A stretch of DNA of 64,000 nucleotides, taken from contig AP017308.1 in assembly GCA_001548435.1 (NCBI GenBank), forward strand, positions 1,001,030-1,065,029, given 5' to 3'. Shown piece after piece: positions 9,763-18,999 of this stretch; positions within the stretch are counted from its first letter, which is position 1, and each line of letters begins with the position of its first letter. Position numbers and translations under genes: made by a program. Source of the DNA: Leptolyngbya sp. NIES-3755 (GTDB taxonomy: Bacteria; Cyanobacteriota; Cyanobacteriia; Leptolyngbyales; Leptolyngbyaceae). Under the pieces are notes generated by a model. The model worked only from the letters and a program-made list of their open reading frames with translations. It had not been told where the DNA came from and searched no databases.

Positions 9763-11202
9763 TTAAGCCACGATCGACAATGCCTGCTCAAACCGTTCTC
9801 GATCGAGTCCTTTCTGATTCAACAACAACCAAGACTGAACTAAATCCGGTCCTTGAAGCGCTCCAGTTAATGCGGCTCTGAGCGATTTCATCACCACACC
9901 TTTCTTTAAATTCTGCTCTTTCACGACTTGTTTGATCACGTCTTGAGTCGCAGCCTCAGTAAGTGGAGAAGGCATCGCTTCTAAGATTGCTTTAATCGCT
10001 GTGGTAGCGCCGTCTTGCTGCATTTGAGCTTTCGCGTCATCGGTGAATTCCAACGGTTGGAATAGATAGCGCGTCATTTCGACTGCTTCATTTAAGCGAG
10101 AAAGACTGGGAGCAACGAGGGCTGTAACTTGTTCGAGCCAAGCACGATCGATATTTTCATCAAAGACGTATCCCGCTGATTTCCAAATTGGGATTAACAA
10201 ATCCGTCGCTTGGGGAATCGGCATTGCGTGAATGTACTGTCCGTTAAGCCAGTTCAATTTATCCCAGTCGAATTTGGCTCCTGCTTTATTGACGCGATCG
10301 AAGCCGAATTTCTCAGCCGCTTCTGAAAGTGTGAAAATCTCAGTCATCGGTTCAGGTGGAGACCAGCCGAGAAGCGTCATGTAATTCGCGAGTGCTTCTG
10401 CGGTGTAGCCCATATTCTTAAAGTCAGAAATTGAGGTCACACCATCGCGTTTTGACAGTTTCGCGCCTGCTTGATTCAGAATGAGCGGCGTATGTCCAAA
10501 TTCTGGTAAGTTCGCACCCAGAGCTTCGTAGAGTAGGATTTGCTTGGGTGTGTTACCAATATGATCCTCGCCTCGAATCACGTGGCTGATTTGCATATCG
10601 ATATCGTCCACAACTACCACAAAGTTATAGAGCGGTTGTCCGATTTCTTCGCCTTCTGCGGCACGAGCAATCACCATATCGCCACCGAGATCGCGACCTT
10701 TCCAAGTTACGGTTCCGCGAACGAGATCTGTCCAGGAAATTTCTCGACTGTCTTCGATCTTGAACCGAATCACAGGCTTGCGACCTTCAGCCAAGTAAGC
10801 CGCTTCCTGTTCTGGAGTCAAATTTCGGTGGCGATTATTGTATCGGGGTGCTTCGTTTCTGGCTTTCTGAGTTTCTCGCATCGCGTCCAATTCCTCTGGC
10901 GTATCGTAAGCGCGATAAGCAAGTCCTCGATCGAGAAGTTGCTTGATTTTTTCGCGATACAAATCCATCCGAGCAGTTTGATAGACGGGTTCTTCGTCCC
11001 AATTCAAACCAAGCCAGGTTAAACCCTCGAAAATATTCTGAGTGTATTCAGGCTTCGATCGCTCTAAATCGGTGTCTTCGATGCGAAGAATGAATGTTCC
11101 ACCGTGATGACGGGCAAACAGCCAGTTAAATACCGCAGTTCTAGCCGTTCCGATGTGGAGATTGCCAGTTGGACTGGGTGCAAGACGAACGCGAACTGTC
11201 AT
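9763..11202 (-). CDS. gltX: Glutamate--tRNA ligase
   Basis: A class I aminoacyl-tRNA synthetase of 479 residues, normal for bacterial GluRS. It charges tRNA-Glu, which in cyanobacteria also feeds tetrapyrrole synthesis through glutamyl-tRNA reductase; many cyanobacterial enzymes are non-discriminating and charge tRNA-Gln too. The signature HIG lies in [15 protein letters not shown] at residues 8-22 and the KMSKS equivalent is AKLSKRDG near residue 250. The C-terminal anticodon-binding region is complete ([16 protein letters not shown]). It lies upstream of ftsH on the same strand and directly downstream of the histidine-kinase gene stop at 11251. Confidence 0.97.
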   Translation of the reverse strand: MTVRVRLAPSPTGNLHIGTARTAVFNWLFARHHGGTFILRIEDTDLERSKPEYTQNIFEGLTWLGLNWDEEPVYQTARMDLYREKIKQLLDRGLAYRAYDTPEELDAMRETQKARNEAPRYNNRHRNLTPEQEAAYLAEGRKPVIRFKIEDSREISWTDLVRGTVTWKGRDLGGDMVIARAAEGEEIGQPLYNFVVVVDDIDMQISHVIRGEDHIGNTPKQILLYEALGANLPEFGHTPLILNQAGAKLSKRDGVTSISDFKNMGYTAEALANYMTLLGWSPPEPMTEIFTLSEAAEKFGFDRVNKAGAKFDWDKLNWLNGQYIHAMPIPQATDLLIPIWKSAGYVFDENIDRAWLEQVTALVAPSLSRLNEAVEMTRYLFQPLEFTDDAKAQMQQDGATTAIKAILEAMPSPLTEAATQDVIKQVVKEQNLKKGVVMKSLRAALTGALQGPDLVQSWLLLNQKGLDRERFEQALSIVA

Positions 11203-11250
11203 GAGTCGAATAGGAAATTGTGCATTCCTAATTCTAGCGGAGTGCTGCGA

Positions 11251-12417
11251 TTAGGATTTAATCGGAAGTTCAACCCGGACGATCGTGCCTTGTCCCAATT
11301 CGCTCTGAATCGAGAGGGTTCCATTCTGAAGATCGACGCATTGTTTGACGATCGACAATCCCAATCCGCCCCCCGGAATCGTATCGACATTTTTGGCGCG
11401 GTGAAATGGATCAAGAATCAAAGGCAAATCTTCTTTTGGAATGCCCAAACCGCGATCGCTCACGGTGATCAAAATCTGCGGATGACCAGAGCGGACTTCT
11501 AACTCGATCGACTGCTTGGAAAATTTCAGCGCATTGCCAACCAGATGATTCACGATCAAGCTCAGCAATTCGGGATCAAGACTAACCTGCTGATCATTGC
11601 CGAGAAAATGGAACTGAATGCGATCGTGCTGCTGAAGATCAGACACAAGACTGGTGCAAAATCGCTGTAGATCAAAACAGTCGAGTTGTGGCGCGACTTC
11701 ATCTGTGCCCATTCTCCGAAGCGTCAGGGCATTGGTCAAAATTGTCGTCATCGATCGCACTGCATCGCGAATCTTTTGGAAATAGCGCGATCGACGATCT
11801 TCAGGACAATCCGCTCCAAGTCGCTGCAACAGTTCAGTAGAGGTCAGAATAATCGATAAAGGGGTTCGGAATTCGTGAGAGGCAGTCGTGATAAAGCGCG
11901 ATTTTAGTTCGTGTAATTCTTCTAACGCTTGACCGATCTGTGCTTCTGTCCGCCGCCGCTGCTCAATTTCGTGCTGTAAACGGGCGTGAACCACAGCGAG
12001 TTCTTTAGATTGCTGCTTGATTTGGTGTTCTAGGTGCTGTTGATGCTGATGTTTTTGAAGCGCAATTTGAATCGCACTTTGAAGCTCGATCGGATCAATC
12101 GGCTTGATTAGATATCCAAATAAATTCGTTTGTTGAGCCGAATGGATTATTTCTGGATCAGAGTAGCCTGTTAGAAAAATGACCGGAATCTTCCAGCGAT
12201 CGCGAATGGTGTGGGCGATTTCGATTCCGTTTTGTTCGCCTTTTAATCCAACATCCATTAACACTAAATCAGGTGTCGTATTTGCGACTAAAGACAGTGC
12301 GGAATGTGCGGAGTCAGCAATACCTGTAACAGAATAATTTGCAGCTTCTAAGCGTAGTTGTAAACTAAGTGCTACGACCCCTTCATCTTCAATAATGGCA
12401 ATTTTTTCACCGACCAT
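11251..12417 (-). CDS. Response-regulator/histidine-kinase hybrid (REC-HisKA-HATPase)
   Basis: A soluble 388-residue hybrid. An N-terminal receiver domain has phospho-acceptor Asp55 in LVLMDVG and the KPID signature lysine. A coiled-coil linker rich in Gln and His (QKHQHQQHLEHQIKQQ) follows, then a HisKA domain with His181 in ASHEFRTPL, and HATPase motifs (NHLVGNALKFS, DRGLGIP, GGGLGLS). Receiver-first kinases usually act inside phosphorelays. The ATG at 12417 (MVGEKIAIIEDEG) starts at the receiver domain. A TTG-initiated extension to 12492 would add 25 residues with no domain, so I preferred the ATG. Confidence 0.9.
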   Translation of the reverse strand: MVGEKIAIIEDEGVVALSLQLRLEAANYSVTGIADSAHSALSLVANTTPDLVLMDVGLKGEQNGIEIAHTIRDRWKIPVIFLTGYSDPEIIHSAQQTNLFGYLIKPIDPIELQSAIQIALQKHQHQQHLEHQIKQQSKELAVVHARLQHEIEQRRRTEAQIGQALEELHELKSRFITTASHEFRTPLSIILTSTELLQRLGADCPEDRRSRYFQKIRDAVRSMTTILTNALTLRRMGTDEVAPQLDCFDLQRFCTSLVSDLQQHDRIQFHFLGNDQQVSLDPELLSLIVNHLVGNALKFSKQSIELEVRSGHPQILITVSDRGLGIPKEDLPLILDPFHRAKNVDTIPGGGLGLSIVKQCVDLQNGTLSIQSELGQGTIVRVELPIKS

Positions 12418-12882
12418 TTTTGACTCACCCACCTGTGTAGATAAATGAGAGGGCGAGGCTGACAAAACCGGGAATTGAGTAACCACGTTCAATTCGTTTT
12501 ATTTCAGGAACAAGGCTCATTATTATGAAGGTTTAGACTAAAGTGCTGAACAACACAAATAGAAGAAGCAATACACACCACAGTATGAAATGTAACTTCG
12601 GTAATTGAATAAAAGGGATTTGAAAGTATTAGTAGAAAATCTACCTCAGTTCAACAAAACCCGCAATTCTTCGAGTTTATCAATATACATTATTTTAATG
12701 CAGATTTAATTGAGACAGTCAGCCTAAACAAGATTCTTTTCGATCTGGTTTCTGCCTCAAGTTAACATGAATACTCGCTCCGCTTTTGCTGTCTTAATCA
12801 CCTCGATACGGAAGATTTCACAATAGAACTCTCGGTTAAATTTGCGATCGCAGTAACAATTAATATTGTCTTATTTGTAGAT
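12418..12882. other. 465-bp A+T-rich stretch without a recognisable gene
   Basis: It separates the hybrid kinase start from the DUF1643 stop. It holds only very short frames, such as a 19-codon one from 12768, and a weak GTAGA/TCTAC hairpin at 12632-12644. It is noticeably richer in A+T than the neighbouring genes and probably contains the hybrid kinase promoter. I see no RNA gene. Confidence 0.4.
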
Positions 12883-13380
12883 TTATTCTACCCATCGAAT
12901 GCGATCGCTGTCTTGTCGCAGATACAACGGATGTTTCGGATGTCCTAATTTTGTCATTCCTAATGTGTAGATATTTTCTGTTTGGAAAAACGGCAATACT
13001 TCGCGGTGTCGTCCTCCAAATCCACCCCAATTGCCCCACGCTAAAATAATCAAATCAACCCGCCCAGAAAGGGTGAATAGATATCGATCGTTGTCTTTCC
13101 CGATCGGTTCTGCTGCCTGTTTTAATAACTGCGGTGTTTTCGCCCGATACGCGAATAGGTTCACCACTTCTAAGCCTCCAAACCCCCAAGCTTTTGCAAA
13201 CCCAATACAGCGTCGAATCGTCGGATCATTCAATTCGGCATCGGCTTGATTAGGATTGAGCATGACAAATCCGACACGCGGCAAATCGTTCCAACTTCGC
13301 CACAGTGCATATCGGTAACTGCCACTCGAATCAAAAATCGCGCCATTACCCGATCGGCATTCTTCCGGGTCGGACTGCAT
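12883..13380 (-). CDS. DUF1643 domain protein
   Basis: A 165-residue DUF1643 protein. Recognisable blocks are RYALWRSWNDLPRVGFVMLN, then LNDPTIRRC, the FGGLEVVNLFAYRA segment, a central DLIILAWGNWG strand and the C-terminal TKLGHPKHPLYL. The fold and reaction are not established to my knowledge; members are often near mobile or defence genes but nothing here proves such a role. The ATG at 13380 was chosen; a GTG at 13392 is possible. Its start lies inside the end of the upstream gene (13346-13957), a 35-bp same-strand overlap, so the two are probably co-translated. Confidence 0.85.
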   Translation of the reverse strand: MQSDPEECRSGNGAIFDSSGSYRYALWRSWNDLPRVGFVMLNPNQADAELNDPTIRRCIGFAKAWGFGGLEVVNLFAYRAKTPQLLKQAAEPIGKDNDRYLFTLSGRVDLIILAWGNWGGFGGRHREVLPFFQTENIYTLGMTKLGHPKHPLYLRQDSDRIRWVE

Positions 13381-13957
13381 GGATATATTCACTCCCTGAT
13401 TCTGGAAATCCTCGACGGTAAACGGCTTCTTCGGGTTTGCCCCAGCCCAATTGCAAAATAATCTCGATCGCGTTCTCTTTCCCTTGATGGCTTAACGCTG
13501 CCCATTCCGATCGCTGTAAAATTCGCTCAATGTCATCCGTGCCGATCAATTGATGCAGCTTGCCGCTATTCATGCTCAGGTAGAAATCGAATCCGACTGT
13601 AATTGATCGCCAAAACTCTACGATCGAGCTTTTCTCCGCTCTCAAAATCGTCAAATCCGCTGGCAAACTAATTAACTGCTCATGAATTCGAGGACAGCGA
13701 AACGTTTTTCCTTGAATATTCAGCAGAGTCCAGACGAGACCAGAAACCTGATGCTCGATTTGGTAGTGATGAATCGCGCTACGGAAATCTCGGTAAGCTG
13801 TGAAACGCTGAATCCCATCAGAATTCACAAAGCGATCGAGCAGTGGATTAATTCCAGACGGCATCGCGGCAAGATTCAAGCGTTGCCCATTCATGCAGGC
13901 TTGCCGCTCTTGCGACAGAATTTGGATCAGTTCCTCAGTGCTATAGATTTGCGGCAT
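13346..13957 (-). CDS. Conserved protein of unknown function
   Basis: A 203-residue soluble protein (MPQIYSTEELIQILSQERQA at the start). It contains a helix-strand region ending EFWRSITVGFDFYLS and a stretch with DIERILQRSEWAALSHQGKE. I do not recognise the family. It overlaps the DUF1643 start by 35 bp and transcription order is this gene first, so the two form a small operon. There are no signal peptide or membrane segments. It is likely cyanobacteria-restricted, which is an inference from not recognising it elsewhere. Confidence 0.65.
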   Translation of the reverse strand: MPQIYSTEELIQILSQERQACMNGQRLNLAAMPSGINPLLDRFVNSDGIQRFTAYRDFRSAIHHYQIEHQVSGLVWTLLNIQGKTFRCPRIHEQLISLPADLTILRAEKSSIVEFWRSITVGFDFYLSMNSGKLHQLIGTDDIERILQRSEWAALSHQGKENAIEIILQLGWGKPEEAVYRRGFPESGSEYIHAVRPGRMPIG

Positions 13958-14035
13958 CTCAGGAATGGGGGCTAGGGGTCTTACTCGAAATCTTACCGAG
14001 GAATTCCTGAAGCACGAAATTTCTCGACGTGATTC

Positions 14036-14623
14036 TTAAGGATTCGTTTGCGGAACCAGTTCAGCGTTAATTTCATTCACCGGACGGCGTTTGAGGATCA
14101 AGGATTCCGATCGCGGTAGTAAATCAAAGATTTTCCGAAACTCATCATCGATCGTTTCATAAGGAATCGATCCAACCTCGTTTAATCGCATTTTTCCATC
14201 TTGATCAAAAATCACCGTCTGAGGCACAAAGCCTTTGTAGTAGTATCCCGGTTCTGTCGGCTCAAACTTATCTTTGATCGGAAGCGAATCGACCCGAATT
14301 GGCAAAATGTCAATCACGCGACCATAGAACGCCTGAGTTTGCGACACCACATTTGAGAACCGTTTAGAATCGCGACTGTCATCGGTATAAAACACGAGTA
14401 ATACTGGTCTTTTCCGATTCAGCGCATCCGTCAAAGTCACTTTCGGCGGCACGAGTGAACCATTTCCGGCATAGAGCGCAAAGATTTCGCCATCATAGCG
14501 ATCGTCGTCGAGACTTGCCCAAGCGGGTTGCGCGATCGTCAAACAGAGCATCATCAGCGCGACAAACGCCAATACGAAACGATTCAACATAAGGGTCAGA
14601 GGAATAACGTCACTTTTTCTCAT
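14036..14623 (-). CDS. Thioredoxin-fold exported protein, thylakoid photosystem I accumulation factor type
   Basis: A 195-residue protein with an N-terminal signal (LMLNRFVLAFVALMMLCLTI ending AQPAWA) and a thioredoxin-like domain: RPVLLVFYTDDSRDSKRFSNV, then YYKGFVPQTVIFDQDG with the cis-Pro position. It lacks the CxxC redox motif; the equivalent position reads DDSRDS, so it is probably not a disulfide reductase. It resembles cyanobacterial Slr1796-like proteins named for photosystem I accumulation in thylakoids, which I recall rather than can prove here. An alternative ATG at 14590 would start exactly at the signal peptide. The small membrane gene at 14633-14929 lies just upstream, 9 bp away, suggesting an operon. 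Confidence 0.78.
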   Translation of the reverse strand: MRKSDVIPLTLMLNRFVLAFVALMMLCLTIAQPAWASLDDDRYDGEIFALYAGNGSLVPPKVTLTDALNRKRPVLLVFYTDDSRDSKRFSNVVSQTQAFYGRVIDILPIRVDSLPIKDKFEPTEPGYYYKGFVPQTVIFDQDGKMRLNEVGSIPYETIDDEFRKIFDLLPRSESLILKRRPVNEINAELVPQTNP

Positions 14624-14632
14624 TGTGACGGA

Positions 14633-14929
14633 TTACTGATCCAGTTTTTCAGGTTTACGAATGGTGAACGAGATTTCTCGCGGAAATTTAGGGGTAGAAG
14701 ATTGAGCAATCGTTGGAGGTTCGATTGTGGGAGCTTCGGGAGTTGGCGGATTGATTAAGTTAAACGGAAAGCCTGCACGTCGATCGAAGTTTGAAGCGAT
14801 CGCGAGTAATGCACCACCTAAAACAAAAAACGGTAACGGCAAAGTGATTTCTTGCGCCCATTGAAATACTTGAGATAACAAGAAAAATAGAACAAAGCAG
14901 ACAATTCCAAACTGCACACTAGAATTCAT
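14633..14929 (-). CDS. Small membrane protein, unknown function
   Basis: A 98-residue protein with two hydrophobic segments near the N-terminus (FGIVCFVLFFLLS and LPFFVLGGALLAIAS) and a Pro/Thr-rich cytoplasmic or lumenal tail (NPPTPEAPTIEPPTIAQSST). It lies 9 bp upstream of the thioredoxin-fold photosystem-type gene on the same strand, so a thylakoid-related role is possible by context only. The start is an ATG at 14929. I recognise no named family. Confidence 0.68.
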   Translation of the reverse strand: MNSSVQFGIVCFVLFFLLSQVFQWAQEITLPLPFFVLGGALLAIASNFDRRAGFPFNLINPPTPEAPTIEPPTIAQSSTPKFPREISFTIRKPEKLDQ

Positions 14930-15024
14930 CGGGTCTGTCTCACGCTACAAGCTTCCATAGTACACATGATTCTTTGAAGAAGAATGTTAGATTTGGAGCA
15001 TAGGTTGTTCTCTCAAAACACCGA

Positions 15025-15483
15025 ATGTTAGACACATTAACAGTTCATTTCAACACAATTCAGCAGTTTTCCCAATTTAGAGCGGGAACGCACGATCGCG
15101 CCGTTGACCGGAAGAACTTGGCAGACCAAATCGAAATCATCATTGAAGATGTTAATCAAATCACGAATCTAGTTGAACAACAATGGGACAGCTTTTCTGA
15201 AAACCAGAAACAAGTACTGAGAGACTACCTGTTGTCGATTGATCGATCTTTGGAACTTCTCACTGGGTGGAATAAATTCATCCTCTGGGTTGAACTATTT
15301 CCCACATCGATTCGGAAAAGAAAGAGCTTACCAGATCGTCTTGTCCAATCTCTTGCCAGATTTGAGCAGGTGATTTCTGACAAAATTGCGAGAGACAATA
15401 TTCGTGAAGGTTGGAAGGACGCAATGACTGGAAGAACGATTCCGATCTCTGAACTGTGGGACGAATTAGATGACGAAGGATGA
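15025..15483 (+). CDS. Probable antitoxin partner of the RelE-type toxin
   Basis: A 152-residue helical protein without a recognisable DNA-binding domain. The first 110 residues are amphipathic helices (IEIIIEDVNQITNLVEQQWDSF). The end, GRTIPISELWDELDDE, is typical of the C-terminal toxin-binding peptide of antitoxins such as Phd-like proteins. It overlaps the toxin gene by 14 bp in another frame, in antitoxin-first order. It is about twice the usual antitoxin length, so the N-terminal part could be an extra regulatory or chaperone-like region. The assignment rests on context and the tail only. Confidence 0.6.
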   Translation: MLDTLTVHFNTIQQFSQFRAGTHDRAVDRKNLADQIEIIIEDVNQITNLVEQQWDSFSENQKQVLRDYLLSIDRSLELLTGWNKFILWVELFPTSIRKRKSLPDRLVQSLARFEQVISDKIARDNIREGWKDAMTGRTIPISELWDELDDEG

Positions 15484-15844
15484 ACCGTCAATTGTCGCGG
15501 TTGTTGTTACTTCGTCCTTTAAGCGAGAACTGAAAGATTTAAAGAAACGCTATCCGAGTATTCGGGTTGATCTCGAACCGACCATTAAGCAGCTTGAAGC
15601 AGGAGAAACTCCAGGCGATCAAATTTCAGGGACAGGCTACACCGTCTACAAGGTTCGCATTTCAAATCGAGATGCAAAACGCGGTAAAAGTGGTGGATAT
15701 CGAGTGATCTACTACATCTGTACGCCCTTAAAAGTATTGCTGGTTGCACTGTATTCAAAATCAGATCGCTCAGACATTCCTGCGGATGAAGTGAAAGAAT
15801 TGATTCAACAAGCAAACAAAGAATTAGAAACTGAGAATTCTTGA
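15470..15844 (+). CDS. RelE/ParE-type toxin
   Basis: A 124-residue RelE/ParE superfamily protein. It opens with VVTSSFKRELKDLKKRYPSI, then the GTGYTVYKVRISNRDAKRGK strand region with conserved Lys/Arg, and ends GGYRVIYYICTPLKVLLVALY, the usual strand pair of the fold. A charged C-terminal helix follows. RelE members cleave mRNA on ribosomes whereas ParE members target gyrase; the sequence does not decide. It is translated from an ATG inside the end of the upstream gene, so production is coupled to its putative antitoxin. Confidence 0.82.
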   Translation: MTKDEPSIVAVVVTSSFKRELKDLKKRYPSIRVDLEPTIKQLEAGETPGDQISGTGYTVYKVRISNRDAKRGKSGGYRVIYYICTPLKVLLVALYSKSDRSDIPADEVKELIQQANKELETENS

Positions 15845-15995
15845 CTATAACGAGATGTGTTTGAACAAAGACATGCAATGCAAGAAGTGAACGTTTGTAA
15901 CGAATTCCCGCTGTGAGGATCATCACAGAATTGACAATAGAACTGTACGACACTAGACAGCTACCCATTTCCCAGATATTCGGAGACTTCAAGTT

Positions 15996-18965
15996 ATGGT
16001 GAGTCAAGCTTTTGATGACCGCTACGAATCTCAAACGCAAGCGATCGCACGTCAGTTACTCAGTGCCACTCGGACAGATCGATCGTGGTTTGCTCAAATG
16101 CGCGATCAGATGCAGTGGGATGATAAGTTACTCGGTTGGGCAATGGGCAATCCAGGGTTACGGGTGCAGTTGTTTCGCTTGATCGATTGTTTGCCGTCGC
16201 TCAAAAGTAAGCCTGAGATTGCGCGACATTTGCAGGAATATATGAGCGATCGAACGGTTGAACTTCCTGCTGCTCTGAAGAATTTGCTCAATTTTGCCAA
16301 TGCGGAATCGATGCCCGGACAATTGGCGGCAACCACGCTTTCGACTGCGGTTGAGACTTTAGCACATAAGTACATCGCGGGTGAGAACCTGAAGCAAGTT
16401 TTGAAAACGATCGAGCGTCTAAGAAAAGAGAAGATGGCGTTTACGGTCGATTTGCTCGGTGAAGCGGTGATTACTGAGGCGGAAGCGCAATCGTATCTCG
16501 ATCGATATCTGGATTTGATGGCGCAGTTAACCGAAGCCTCGAAATCTTGGTCGAAAGTCGAGCAGATTGATCTTGCAGATGGAAAACCGCTGCCGAAAGT
16601 TCAGGTTTCCGTGAAGCTCACTGCATTCTATTCACAGTTCGATCCGCTCGATGAAGAAGGGAGTAAAGCGCGAGTTGCCGATCGAGCAAGAACTTTGTTA
16701 CGACGCGCTCAGGAACTTGGAGCAGCAGTTCACTTTGATATGGAGCAATATGCTTACAAAGATTTGACTCTGGCGACTTTAAAAGCGTTGTTGCTAGAAG
16801 ATGAGTTTCGATCGCGTTCTGATGTTGGAATGACGATTCAGGGCTATCTTCGCGATAGTAAAGAAGATTTGCAAGGATTGATCGATTGGGCGAAAGAGCG
16901 TGGCACTCCGGTTACAGTTCGATTAGTTAAAGGGGCGTATTGGGATCAAGAAACGATTAAAGCGGTTCAGAAAGATTGGGAACAGCCAGTGTTTAATGAT
17001 AAGGCTGAGACTGATGCGAACTATGAACAGTTGACGGAATTGTTGTTAGAGAATCATGAAGTGCTGAATGCAGCGATCGGAAGTCACAATGTGCGATCGC
17101 AAGCTCATGCGTTAGCGATCGCGAAATCTCTAAACATTCCCAAACATCGAATCGAGTTCCAAACACTCTATGGAATGGGCGATAAGTTAGCTAAAGCGAT
17201 CGTCGATCAAGGCTATCGAGTTCGCGTCTATTGTCCTTATGGTGAATTGATTCCAGGAATGTCTTACCTGATTCGCCGATTGTTGGAGAACACAGCGAAT
17301 AGTTCATTTTTGCGGCAGAACTTAGAGGAAAGACCGATCGAGGAATTGATCGCGGCTCCGAAAGCAGAGGAGCATTCGGAACTAAAGCCGTTAGATAAGT
17401 TTGAGAATGCAGCCGATACGGACTATGCGGATAGTGCGAAACGCGATCGTATTCAAGCAGCTCTTAAATCTGTGCGTCAACAGTTCGGACAAACTTACTT
17501 ACCTCTGATTGATGGTGAATTTGTTGAAACTGCTGAGAAGCTAAAGTCTGAGAATCCCTCTCGGTTTAGTGAGACGGTGGGCACGATCGGTATGGTTAAC
17601 ATTGATCAAGCGAATCAAGCGATCGAGTCCGCGAAATCTGCTTTTCCTGCATGGCGACGCACTCCCGCTAAAGAACGCGCTCAAATTCTTCGCAAAGCTG
17701 CCAACTTATTTGAACAACGGCGAGAAGAATTGATCGCTTGGATGACTTACGAAGTTGGTAAGCCTGTCAAAGAAGGAGATGGCGAAGTTTCAGAAGCGAT
17801 CGATTTCTGTAACTACTACGCCGATGAAATGGAAAGACTCGATCGAGGAGTAGACTACGACTTTCCTGGCGAAACAAACCACTATCGCTATCATCCACGC
17901 GGCATTGTTCTAGTCATTTCTCCGTGGAACTTTCCCTTAGCAATTCCTGTGGGTATGACAGTTGCAGCATTAGTCACGGGTAACTGTACCTTGTTCAAAC
18001 CTGCCGAGACTTCCTCGGTGATTGCTGCCAAGATTGCAGAAGTCCTGATCGAAGCGGGGATTCCTCGTGGTGTATTCCAATTCATCCCTGGTGAGGGGCA
18101 CAGTGTTGGAGCACATTTAGTGAAGCATCCTGATGTTCACATGATTGTGTTTACTGGATCGCAAGCGGTCGGCTGTCAAATCTACAAAGAGGCTGCAATT
18201 CTGCAACCCGGACAGAAACATCTCAAGCGAGTTGTGGCGGAAATGGGTGGAAAGAATGCTGTCATCATTGATGAAAGTGCAGATTTGGATCAAGCAGTTC
18301 AAGGGGTGGTGCAATCGGCATTTGGATATAGTGGACAGAAATGTTCGGCTTGTTCTCGTGCGATCGTACTTGAACCTGTGTATGAAACATTCTTGGCGCG
18401 ACTGATTGAAGCCACTCGATCGCTAAACATCGGAGAAGCAGAATTGCTCAGTACCAAAGTCGGTCCCGTGATCGATGGGGAAGCTCAACAGCGGATTCGA
18501 GAATACATTGAAAAGGGACGAACGGAAGCGGAAGTCGCGATCGAGCTTCCCTCTCCTGATGGGGGTTACTATGTGGGTCCAATCATCTTCGCGAATGTTG
18601 CTCCCGATGCCAAGATTGCTCAAGAAGAAATTTTTGGTCCAGTTTTAGCAGTGATGAGAGCAAGTTCGTTCCAGGAAGCGTTGGATTTAGCGAATGGAAC
18701 CCCGTATGCGCTGACAGGCGGATTGTATTCGCGGACTCCATCGCATATCGAGCAAGCACAGGCAGAATTTGAAGTGGGCAACTTGTACATCAATCGGGGC
18801 ATTACGGGCGCGATCGTCGCTCGTCAACCGTTCGGAGGCTTTAAGCTTTCGGGGGTCGGTTCTAAAGCGGGTGGAGTGGATTATCTGCTTCAGTTTCTTG
18901 AGCCGCGAGTGGTGACTGAGAACGTTCAGCGTCAGGGATTTGCGCCGATCGAAGGTGCGGAATAG
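15996..18965 (+). CDS. putA: Bifunctional proline dehydrogenase / L-glutamate gamma-semialdehyde dehydrogenase
   Basis: A 989-residue enzyme that oxidises proline to glutamate in two steps: FAD-dependent proline dehydrogenase (about residues 150-450; EQYAYKDLTL, RLVKGAYWDQE, YGELIPGMSYLIRRLLENT) and NAD-dependent P5C dehydrogenase (about 500-980). The dehydrogenase shows VISPWNFPLAIP, FTGSQAVG, the general base in VAEMGGKNA, and catalytic Cys783 in SGQKCSACSR. It lacks an N-terminal ribbon-helix-helix repressor domain, so it is not an autoregulating trifunctional PutA. GGAG lies 10 bases before the ATG. No transporter is next to it. Confidence 0.95.
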   Translation: MVSQAFDDRYESQTQAIARQLLSATRTDRSWFAQMRDQMQWDDKLLGWAMGNPGLRVQLFRLIDCLPSLKSKPEIARHLQEYMSDRTVELPAALKNLLNFANAESMPGQLAATTLSTAVETLAHKYIAGENLKQVLKTIERLRKEKMAFTVDLLGEAVITEAEAQSYLDRYLDLMAQLTEASKSWSKVEQIDLADGKPLPKVQVSVKLTAFYSQFDPLDEEGSKARVADRARTLLRRAQELGAAVHFDMEQYAYKDLTLATLKALLLEDEFRSRSDVGMTIQGYLRDSKEDLQGLIDWAKERGTPVTVRLVKGAYWDQETIKAVQKDWEQPVFNDKAETDANYEQLTELLLENHEVLNAAIGSHNVRSQAHALAIAKSLNIPKHRIEFQTLYGMGDKLAKAIVDQGYRVRVYCPYGELIPGMSYLIRRLLENTANSSFLRQNLEERPIEELIAAPKAEEHSELKPLDKFENAADTDYADSAKRDRIQAALKSVRQQFGQTYLPLIDGEFVETAEKLKSENPSRFSETVGTIGMVNIDQANQAIESAKSAFPAWRRTPAKERAQILRKAANLFEQRREELIAWMTYEVGKPVKEGDGEVSEAIDFCNYYADEMERLDRGVDYDFPGETNHYRYHPRGIVLVISPWNFPLAIPVGMTVAALVTGNCTLFKPAETSSVIAAKIAEVLIEAGIPRGVFQFIPGEGHSVGAHLVKHPDVHMIVFTGSQAVGCQIYKEAAILQPGQKHLKRVVAEMGGKNAVIIDESADLDQAVQGVVQSAFGYSGQKCSACSRAIVLEPVYETFLARLIEATRSLNIGEAELLSTKVGPVIDGEAQQRIREYIEKGRTEAEVAIELPSPDGGYYVGPIIFANVAPDAKIAQEEIFGPVLAVMRASSFQEALDLANGTPYALTGGLYSRTPSHIEQAQAEFEVGNLYINRGITGAIVARQPFGGFKLSGVGSKAGGVDYLLQFLEPRVVTENVQRQGFAPIEGAE

Positions 18966-18999
18966 CTAATCTGTGGGGTGGGTGTCTCACCTGCCCCGG

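Noticed and set aside
12768-12827. 19-codon ORF in the A+T-rich gap
   Set aside because: Too short, with no ribosome-binding site and no membrane or other feature.
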